Shown piece by piece: positions 1 through 4,903 of a stretch of 7,798 nt of DNA. Source of the stretch: Pseudomonadota bacterium. Its GTDB lineage: Bacteria; Pseudomonadota; Alphaproteobacteria; Sphingomonadales; Sphingomonadaceae. The position numbers and the translations under genes are program-made. The notes under the pieces are model-generated. The model was given only the letters and a program-made list of their open reading frames with translations. It did not search any database and had not been told where the DNA came from. Within the stretch, counting starts at the first letter, position 1. Every line of letters starts with the position of its first letter. Where the stretch lies: the NCBI GenBank assembly GCA_963205285.1, contig CAUJJQ010000073.1, positions 1-7,798 of the forward strand, given 5' to 3'.

Positions 1-147
1 ATCCTGGTGGCGCTCCTTTCTGTGCTCCTGCCAACGCTGTTGCTTTGGGGCGACATAACCGCGCGATTATCCGGGGCCCCGTGCTGGCGCCGGGCCACGA
101 CAAGGGCACCCCTTTCTGTGTAGGGATGAAAAGTTGGGCGATCCTTC
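1..147. other. Unassigned region downstream of ribH; gene content undecided
   Basis: No gene can be assigned with confidence. On the minus strand an AAAGGAG Shine-Dalgarno-like sequence (19-13) is followed after 10 nt by AT at the window edge, which would be a start codon if the next base is G. A minus-strand ATG at 56-54 also opens a frame that reaches the edge. On the plus strand the frame starting at base 1 is open to a TAG at 121-123. It would encode a hydrophobic tail (Leu/Val-rich, residues about 2-15) and could be the end of a convergent membrane-protein gene. The frame starting at base 3 is open to a TGA at 153-155. The ten-base word CCTTTCTGTG occurs at 15-24 and 111-120. A GC-rich palindrome CGGGGCCCCG lies at 72-81 but has no T-tract, so it is not a convincing terminator. 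Confidence 0.5.
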
Positions 148-570
148 TTACTTGAACGTCTGCGCCAATTGCCACATCGCCACCGCCGCCTCAGCCGCGC
201 CGCCGCCCTTGTTCATCTGTGCGGGGTCGGCCCGCGCGATAGCCTGGGCTTCATTTTCCGTGGTGAGGATGCCATTGCCGATGGCGATACCATCCAGCGT
301 TAACGCCATGACCGCACGCGCGCTTTCGTTCGACACCACTTCGAAATGATAGGTTTCACCGCGAATGACCACGCCCAGCGCGACAAAGCCGTCATAACGC
401 CCGCTGGCTTCGGCCATGGCGATGGCGGCGGGGATTTCGAGCGCGCCCGGAACCGTAATCGTCGAATGTTCATGCCCCGCAGCCTCCAGCGCGGCGCACG
501 CGCCGGCGAGCAGCATGTCGTTCAAATGGGCGTAGAAACGCGCCTCTACAATCAGGAAATGCGCCATCAT
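148..570 (-). CDS. ribH: 6,7-dimethyl-8-ribityllumazine synthase (lumazine synthase)
   Basis: Cytoplasmic enzyme that condenses 5-amino-6-(ribitylamino)uracil with 3,4-dihydroxy-2-butanone 4-phosphate to give 6,7-dimethyl-8-ribityllumazine, the penultimate step of riboflavin synthesis. The 140-residue product shows the family motifs in order: PGALEIP (41-47); GETYHFEVV (71-79), where His75 matches the catalytic histidine; [12 protein letters not shown] (99-110); and [10 protein letters not shown] (120-129). The length is near the short end for the family (about 140-160). The start codon overlaps the ribB stop as ATGA, with a GGGGGA Shine-Dalgarno-like sequence just upstream, so translational coupling is likely. 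A second ATG follows immediately (567-565), so the true start could be one codon later. It is the last recognised gene of the minus-strand operon. Lumazine synthases form large oligomers in general; the oligomeric state cannot be read from this sequence. Confidence 0.97.
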   Translation of the reverse strand: MMAHFLIVEARFYAHLNDMLLAGACAALEAAGHEHSTITVPGALEIPAAIAMAEASGRYDGFVALGVVIRGETYHFEVVSNESARAVMALTLDGIAIGNGILTTENEAQAIARADPAQMNKGGGAAEAAVAMWQLAQTFK

Positions 571-1844
571 TCTTCCCCCGGAATATTGCGTTCACCAACG
601 ATGGACAGGCCGTAACCCTCCAGCCCCACCAAATTGGTGTGCGACGGGGTGAGCAATTCCATCTGATGGACGCCAAGGTCGGCCAAAATTTGCGCGCCAA
701 TGCCATAGGTGCGCAAATCCATCGGCGCGCCGGGGGTGACAGGCGCTGCATCGGGCGCATCGCCTGCGCCGGGCAGCGGGCGCATGAGGAGGACAATCAG
801 CCCCGCGCCAGCTTCGCCGATTGCGTCCATCGAGCGTTGCAGGCGGCGTTTGCGCTGTCCCGGCCGGCCAAATAAATCATCGAGGATGGATAGAGGGTGC
901 ATCCGCACTAACGTCGTGCCCTTTGGGTCAACCGGTCCCTTTTGCAGCACCAGATGGATGATGCCATCGACCGTGTTGCGATAGGATTTCAGCCGCCAGT
1001 CGCCGCCATAATCCGAATGAAATGGCTCGTCCGCGATACATTCGACCAGCGAATCATTGCGGTGGCGATAGGCGATGAGGTCGGCAATCGTCCCGATTTT
1101 GAGGCCATGCCGCCGTGCAAAGGGGATGAGGTCGGAGAGGCGCGCCATCGTCCCATCTTCGTTCATAATTTCGCAGATGACCCCCGACGGGTTCAGCCCG
1201 GCGAGCCGCGAAATATCCACCGATGCCTCTGTATGGCCCGCGCGCACCAGCACCCCGCCATCGCGCGCAATCAGCGGGAAAACATGCCCCGGTGTCACAA
1301 TATCTTCGCGCCCCTTGGATGCATCAATCGCGACCGAAATGGTGCGCGCGCGGTCGCCAGCAGAAATGCCGGTGGTAACCCCTTCGCGCGCTTCGATGCT
1401 GGTCGTAAAGGCGGTTTCATGGCGTGTGCCGTTGGCGCGACTCATCAACCCCAATCCCAGCGCGTCCACCCGCGCGCGTGGCAATGTCAGGCAGATGAGG
1501 CCGCGCCCGTGCGTCGCCATGAAGTTAATCGCCGCCGGGGTCGCCATTTGCGCGGGGATAATCAGGTCGCCCTCATTTTCCCTGTCTTCATCATCCACCA
1601 AAATATACATGCGCCCGTTGCGCGCTTCGTCGATAATTTCCTCGACACTCGCCATCGGCGAGGCGTCGCTGCCATAGGCCAGCCATTCGCCCAGCTTGCG
1701 CAATGTTTCGGCGGTTGGGTTCCAGTCCACCTGATCGAGATCGCGCAGGCTGTTGGCGTGCAGACCAGCGGCACGGGCAAGGCCGGATTTGGTGATGCTG
1801 CCATCTGCAACGGCGGCGCGGCAGCGGGTGATGATATCGTCCAT
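567..1844 (-). CDS. ribB: HTH-RibB-degenerate RibA fusion: 3,4-dihydroxy-2-butanone-4-phosphate synthase
   Basis: Makes 3,4-dihydroxy-2-butanone 4-phosphate and formate from ribulose 5-phosphate, the four-carbon branch of riboflavin synthesis. The 425 residues form three parts. Residues 1-60 resemble a Cro/XRE-like helix-turn-helix: [17 protein letters not shown] at 20-36 and a helix [12 protein letters not shown] at 44-55. Residues 64-263 are a complete RibB domain with the metal/substrate acidic loop [11 protein letters not shown] (84-94), THGRGLIC (111-118), [11 protein letters not shown] (159-169), PGHVFPL (185-191) and [16 protein letters not shown] (201-216) followed by ICEIMNEDG (223-231). 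Residues 264-425 follow the RibA (GTP cyclohydrolase II) fold pattern but lack the three zinc cysteines and the RQEGR signature, so they are probably inactive for RibA, as in the RibBX variants known from Proteobacteria. The start at 1844 has no clear Shine-Dalgarno. An in-frame TGA just upstream rules out a longer form. Met64 (1655) could start a plain RibB but also lacks a ribosome-binding site. The ribH start overlaps its stop. Confidence 0.95.
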   Translation of the reverse strand: MDDIITRCRAAVADGSITKSGLARAAGLHANSLRDLDQVDWNPTAETLRKLGEWLAYGSDASPMASVEEIIDEARNGRMYILVDDEDRENEGDLIIPAQMATPAAINFMATHGRGLICLTLPRARVDALGLGLMSRANGTRHETAFTTSIEAREGVTTGISAGDRARTISVAIDASKGREDIVTPGHVFPLIARDGGVLVRAGHTEASVDISRLAGLNPSGVICEIMNEDGTMARLSDLIPFARRHGLKIGTIADLIAYRHRNDSLVECIADEPFHSDYGGDWRLKSYRNTVDGIIHLVLQKGPVDPKGTTLVRMHPLSILDDLFGRPGQRKRRLQRSMDAIGEAGAGLIVLLMRPLPGAGDAPDAAPVTPGAPMDLRTYGIGAQILADLGVHQMELLTPSHTNLVGLEGYGLSIVGERNIPGEE

Positions 1845-1859
1845 AAGGGGCGCGGTATC

Positions 1860-1876
1860 ACATCACAATGTGATGT
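1860..1876. promoter_or_regulatory. Perfect 17-bp palindrome upstream of ribB, putative operator 1
   Basis: The sequence ACATCACAATGTGATGT has two perfect 8-bp arms around a central A at 1868. It lies 16-32 bp upstream of the ribB start, in the only sizeable gap of the operon. It covers the minus-strand hexamer TACATC (1877-1872), a possible -10 element. Symmetry of this size is typical for a dimeric helix-turn-helix protein. The protein that binds it is unknown; the HTH segment of RibB itself is one candidate. Confidence 0.6.
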
Positions 1877-1900
1877 ACAAGATATAAATCACATTGTCAT
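1872..1900 (-). promoter_or_regulatory. Possible internal promoter for ribB-ribH
   Basis: On the minus strand ATGACA (1900-1895; five of six match TTGACA) is followed after 17 nt by TACATC (1877-1872; three of six match TATAAT). An alternative -10, TATATC, sits at 1886-1881 but has no good -35. Transcription would start near 1865, leaving a leader of about 20 nt. The elements are weak; the case rests mainly on the palindromes overlapping them and on the 52-nt gap. Confidence 0.35.
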
Positions 1901-1902
1901 TT
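1886..1902. promoter_or_regulatory. Second, imperfect copy of the palindrome, putative operator 2
   Basis: AAATCACATTGTCATTT has 8-bp arms with one mismatched pair (1890/1898) around base 1894. Its 13-bp core, read on the minus strand, differs from the core of the first palindrome at one position. The centres are 26 bp apart, about two and a half helical turns. It overlaps the stop codon of the upstream secreted-protein gene (1899-1897) and the minus-strand hexamer ATGACA (1900-1895), a possible -35 element. Confidence 0.5.
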
Positions 1903-2682
1903 CAGCCTGTCGGCCAATGCCGATTCCTGTCCCGCTGTTGTCGGGCAAAGCTGGGCCGCGCGCCCTGCCGCGGGGGTGAACACCGCCGAAATATATTGGT
2001 TGAGCGCGGACATTATGCGTTCGCCGTTGACATGGTGGGTCAGATAAAAGGCCGCGCGTTCCTGTCGGTTGACGATATGCGACGTCTGAGCAGTGATAAC
2101 CGGGCTGAGTGCGCCACCCGACAGCCGCGTCAAACGCGCGCCGGTGAGCGGTTCGGCCGCATCGGCGGGGATGGTCGCCCCGCTGCGCGGCACCAGAAAG
2201 CTCCATAATTCGCCGATGGCATCGCGGGTCATGACACGCGCCAGATAGGGCATGGCGGTGCGCCGCACCTCCTCATTACAGGCGTCGCGCAACTGTGCGA
2301 ATTGGGCGACGCGCGCGTCGGTCAACTGCGCGGTGGGGATGGTGTAGCGCGCGGCAATGTCGCGGACAAAGGCATCGCGCTCGACAGCCTCGCTCCCCAC
2401 ACCGTCGGCAACGTCGCAGCCGCCATTTTGCGACAAATTGGCCGACGGCAGCGCGTTGGGCAGCAAAATGCGCGTCAAGTCATAGAGCCGGTCGGTTGCG
2501 GCGCTGTCATCACGCGCGGCGAGCGCAAAGCCCAAAGCGCGTCCATATTCGATGGCGACTCTATTGTCAGGGTCACGGCTTTGCGCGCCGCTGCCGGGCA
2601 CCGTGGCGCGCGCGCAGTTCGCCGCTGCATGGGCGGGCAGGGCGGCTGCGATCAGGCCAATCGCAATCCAGATCAGGCGCAT
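1897..2682 (-). CDS. Predicted secreted protein of unknown function in the riboflavin operon
   Basis: I do not recognise this 261-residue protein. It begins with a clear Sec-type signal peptide: a short basic start (MR), a hydrophobic core at about 3-15, and a likely signal peptidase I site after AHA at 17-19. There is no lipobox cysteine, so the mature protein of about 240 residues should be periplasmic. It has four cysteines (23, 89, 135, 246), enough for two disulfides. The rest looks mostly alpha-helical with no transmembrane segment. The start is supported by GGAGAG six bases upstream and by a 10-nt overlap with the end of ribE, which implies co-translation. Its place between two riboflavin genes may mean a linked role or just a conserved neighbour; a periplasmic protein cannot catalyse a step of the cytoplasmic pathway. 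Its stop codon lies inside the second palindrome upstream of ribB. Confidence 0.85.
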   Translation of the reverse strand: MRLIWIAIGLIAAALPAHAAANCARATVPGSGAQSRDPDNRVAIEYGRALGFALAARDDSAATDRLYDLTRILLPNALPSANLSQNGGCDVADGVGSEAVERDAFVRDIAARYTIPTAQLTDARVAQFAQLRDACNEEVRRTAMPYLARVMTRDAIGELWSFLVPRSGATIPADAAEPLTGARLTRLSGGALSPVITAQTSHIVNRQERAAFYLTHHVNGERIMSALNQYISAVFTPAAGRAAQLCPTTAGQESALADRLK

Positions 2683-3305
2683 TTTGCACTCTCCACCATC
2701 TGCATCCGGCGCAAATACCGCGCCAGCGTATCAATTTCGATATTCACTGCCGCGCCTGTGTGGAGCCGCGCCAAATTGGTCACCGCCCAGCTGTGCGGAA
2801 TGATGTTGAGGTGGAAATGTGCGCCCTCTGCCACATCCTCCACCGCATTGACGGTCAGCGAAATGCCATCGACCGCTACCGACCCCTTGGCCGCGATAAA
2901 GGGGGCGAGCGCCGCCTCCACCGCAACCACAATCTGGTGCGAACCATTTTCTGCTGCCATCGAAACGACCCTTCCCACGCCATCGACATGGCCGGTGACG
3001 ATATGGCCGCCCAATTCATCGCCAACCCTGAGCGCGCGTTCCAAATTTATCGTCGCATGTTGTTCCCACATCGCAGGGGCAGTGCAGCGCAGCGTTTCGC
3101 CCGACACGTCAAATTCGCCAAAATCCGCGCCGCCGCGCACCAAGGTCAGGCAGACCCCCGAACAGGCGACCGACGCGCCGGTGGCGACATCGGCGAAAAA
3201 TCCGGGTGCGTGGATGCGGATGCGGCAATCGCTATCCGATTGGGAACCGGTCGCTTGGGTGACCGCGCTGATGGTGCCGATGGCGCTGATGATGCCGGTG
3301 AACAT
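2673..3305 (-). CDS. ribE: Riboflavin synthase, alpha subunit
   Basis: Catalyses the last step of the pathway: two molecules of 6,7-dimethyl-8-ribityllumazine are dismutated to one riboflavin and one 5-amino-6-(ribitylamino)uracil. The start at 3305 is chosen because the protein then begins with MFTGI, the hallmark N-terminus of the family, with AGAGG eight bases upstream. A longer in-frame start at 3386 would lie inside ribD and add 27 unrelated residues. The 210-residue product has the usual two lumazine-binding repeats: the first at about 1-97 with SVACSGVCLT (45-54), the second at about 98-195 with GHIVTGHVDG (100-109) and GSVAVDGISLTVN (141-153). The length is normal. It begins 4 nt after the ribD stop, and its 3' end overlaps the start of the secreted-protein gene. 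The gene is called ribC in some species. Confidence 0.96.
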   Translation of the reverse strand: MFTGIISAIGTISAVTQATGSQSDSDCRIRIHAPGFFADVATGASVACSGVCLTLVRGGADFGEFDVSGETLRCTAPAMWEQHATINLERALRVGDELGGHIVTGHVDGVGRVVSMAAENGSHQIVVAVEAALAPFIAAKGSVAVDGISLTVNAVEDVAEGAHFHLNIIPHSWAVTNLARLHTGAAVNIEIDTLARYLRRMQMVESAKCA

Positions 3306-3309
3306 AAAT

Positions 3310-4308
3310 CTAACCTCTAATCCGTTCGTAGCGTTCAAATATATCATCGCCAAGCCGCCGGATGTCGGCGCATTGCCAGCGGCCATGCGCAGCGGCGAGC
3401 GATGTCAGCCCAATATCCCCCAATGCCGCGCGACCACGCCCCAATAATATCGGCGCGCGATAGAGGATGAGCGTATCGACCAGATCGGCGGCGATAAAGG
3501 CAGCGGCAGCGCCTGCCCCCCCTTCGACCAGTAGCGCGTGGACGCCCGGCAGCTGCGCGGCTGCATCTGCGCTCGGCGCAATTTCCCAGCCCCCGAATCT
3601 ATCGTCCGCCGCTTGGGTGCTGCGCGACAGGAGGATGCGGCGCGGGCGGCGATGTTCCAACCCGCTTAGGCGCACGTCCAGCCGGGGCTTGTCCGCATCC
3701 AAGGTGCCGCGTCCGACCAAAATCGCATCGCTGCGCGCGCGCAGCATATGGGCATGGGCGCGCGCGCGTTCGCCTGTTATCCAGCGGCTTTCACCATCGG
3801 CGCGGGCAATCTGACCATCCAGGCTGGTGGCGAGTTTCAGCGTCACCTGCGCCCGGCCTAGGTTTTGGCGGCATAGCCATGGTGCCATCGCCGCGCGGGC
3901 ACCATCCGCGCCTGTCCCAACGTCGCAGGCGATGCCCGCTGCCGCCAACATCGCCATCCCACGACCAAGGGTGCGCGGGTCAGGGTCGAGCATCGCCGCG
4001 CTCACCTGTGCGATGCCCGCCTCGATCAGCGATACGGCGCAGCTTGGCCCACGCGGACTGTCGTGCGCGCACGGTTCGAGCGTGACAAAGGCATGGGCCC
4101 CGCGCGCTGCATCCCCAGCCATGGCAAGCGCCATCGCCTCTGCATGGGGGCGGCCCCCTGTTGCCGTCCAGCCATGGCCGACGACGCGTCCTTCGCGGGC
4201 GATGACGCAGCCGACATTGGGGTTGGGGTGGCTGGCTGGCCGCGCCCGCCCGCTCAGCGCAATGGCTGCTGCCATCCAGCGCGCGTCGGCGGCCCCGCCA
4301 GCTTTCAT
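3310..4308 (-). CDS. ribD: Bifunctional riboflavin deaminase/reductase RibD
   Basis: Converts 2,5-diamino-6-ribosylamino-4(3H)-pyrimidinone 5'-phosphate to 5-amino-6-(ribitylamino)uracil 5'-phosphate by deamination, then NADPH-dependent reduction. The N-terminal deaminase domain (about 8-145) has HPNPNVGCVI (27-36), the HAE zinc motif with His55 and Glu57, and TLEPCAHDSPRGPSC (76-90) supplying Cys80 and Cys90. The spacing between these cysteines is one residue longer than in E. coli RibD. The C-terminal reductase domain (about 153-332) shows LKLATSLDGQIA (157-168), SRWITGE (174-180), AILVGRGTLDADKPRLDVR (195-213) and LLVEGGAGAAAAF (259-271). The 332 residues are slightly short of the common 360-370. 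The start overlaps the stop of the upstream membrane-protein gene as ATGA, which supports translational coupling since no strong Shine-Dalgarno is present. Confidence 0.96.
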   Translation of the reverse strand: MKAGGAADARWMAAAIALSGRARPASHPNPNVGCVIAREGRVVGHGWTATGGRPHAEAMALAMAGDAARGAHAFVTLEPCAHDSPRGPSCAVSLIEAGIAQVSAAMLDPDPRTLGRGMAMLAAAGIACDVGTGADGARAAMAPWLCRQNLGRAQVTLKLATSLDGQIARADGESRWITGERARAHAHMLRARSDAILVGRGTLDADKPRLDVRLSGLEHRRPRRILLSRSTQAADDRFGGWEIAPSADAAAQLPGVHALLVEGGAGAAAAFIAADLVDTLILYRAPILLGRGRAALGDIGLTSLAAAHGRWQCADIRRLGDDIFERYERIRG

Positions 4309-4790
4309 CGCACGGGTTGCGGGGCGGCCGGTTGCGCCACAGGCTCTGGCGCGGCACGCGGCAATGGCGGCAAGGGACGGCCAGCGGCGCGTGCAGCCTC
4401 CATCTCCGCCATGGCGCGGTCGATGGTGGCGCGCGCTTCGTCAAATTCGCGCTTTGCCGCATCGGCGTCAAAATCTTCGCCGAGCGCGCGGGCAAAGGCA
4501 CCATAGGCTTCGCGGCGGCGCTGGTTGCGGTCATTGGCTTCGCGCGCGCGCACCAACCAGTCGTGGCGGACGTCGAAATCGCTGCGGGTCGCGGGCCAGC
4601 TTTGGACATAGATAATCTGACGTTTGGGCGGTTCGGCGGGGGCGATACCGCGCGCCAGAAAATAAAAAACAACGAGGGGGATGGTGATGGCAAGGCCGAG
4701 CGCGGGCCAGCGGTGCGGCCTGTCGACGCGGATATAGTCCCAGAAATCGGCAATGCCGCCCGAAATGTCGGGCATATTGAAAATGCGCAT
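4305..4790 (-). CDS. Small single-pass membrane protein of unknown function heading the rib operon
   Basis: A 161-residue protein I cannot assign to a named family. Residues 1-28 are a soluble N-terminus with basic residues near the membrane (RPHR at 24-27). About 29-47 form one strong hydrophobic transmembrane helix. About 74-137 are a charged, Arg/Glu/Ala-rich helix likely to form a coiled coil. About 138-161 are a Pro/Ala-rich tail. By the positive-inside rule the N-terminus should be cytoplasmic and the coiled coil periplasmic; this is inferred, and the C-terminal part is also rich in basic residues. It is the first gene of the operon and shares an ATGA overlap with ribD. A start at Met6 (4775) is possible; neither start has a clear Shine-Dalgarno. 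A role in riboflavin uptake or assembly cannot be claimed from sequence; proteins of this build seem common in sphingomonads. Confidence 0.82.
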   Translation of the reverse strand: MRIFNMPDISGGIADFWDYIRVDRPHRWPALGLAITIPLVVFYFLARGIAPAEPPKRQIIYVQSWPATRSDFDVRHDWLVRAREANDRNQRRREAYGAFARALGEDFDADAAKREFDEARATIDRAMAEMEAARAAGRPLPPLPRAAPEPVAQPAAPQPVR

Positions 4791-4903
4791 GGCCGCGCTT
4801 TAACCCGCGTCGCGCGCCATGGCGAGTCTCGACTTCCTTGTCGGTAGAGATAGGGCGACAAGTTCAGCATGACGGCCAGACCAATTGCCGATATGGCCAT
4901 ACC
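4791..4903. promoter_or_regulatory. Divergent intergenic region between the rib operon and the helicase gene
   Basis: These 113 bp must hold the promoter of the minus-strand riboflavin operon and probably that of the plus-strand helicase. I see no strong sigma-70 pair for either. The minus-strand CTTGTCG at 4862-4856 and the plus-strand CTTGTCG at 4837-4843 each contain a weak TTGTCG -35-like hexamer, facing outward. The region is short for a full FMN riboswitch leader, and no conserved RFN-type blocks were recognised. Confidence 0.45.
4837..4862. repeat. 26-bp inverted repeat with 7-bp arms in the divergent promoter region
   Basis: CTTGTCG (4837-4843) and CGACAAG (4856-4862) are perfect inverted copies separated by 12 bp. 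The symmetry is in the middle of the gap between the two divergent transcription units, 47 bp from the membrane-protein start and 42 bp from the helicase start. It could be an operator serving both directions. A hairpin is possible but with a 12-nt loop and no T-tract. The binding protein is unknown. Confidence 0.5.

Noticed and set aside
1869..1893. TGTGAT-N13-ATCACA as a CRP/FNR-type site
   Set aside because: CRP-family sites have the half-sites about 6 bp apart (TGTGA-N6-TCACA). Here the spacing is far too long, and the tighter symmetry is the outward-facing TCACA-A-TGTGA.
942..1979. A 345-codon open frame on the plus strand opposite ribB
   Set aside because: It is the complement of conserved RibB motifs and shows no domain of its own.
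3306..3386. Longer N-terminus for ribE starting at 3386
   Set aside because: The added residues lie inside ribD coding sequence, while MFTGI at 3305 is the family's standard start and has a ribosome-binding site.
2302..3447. A 381-codon open frame on the plus strand opposite ribE and the secreted-protein gene
   Set aside because: It spans antisense of two convincing genes, and its composition is Ala/Arg/Ser/Thr-rich without motifs.
4800..4877. A short minus-strand frame ending at 4800 just upstream of the membrane-protein gene
   Set aside because: It has no start codon with a ribosome-binding site and runs antisense into the helicase start; probably chance.
4838..4903. TTG start for the helicase at 4838
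   Set aside because: It has no Shine-Dalgarno, lies within the inverted repeat, and the added 22 residues resemble no helicase sequence; kept only as a remote option.
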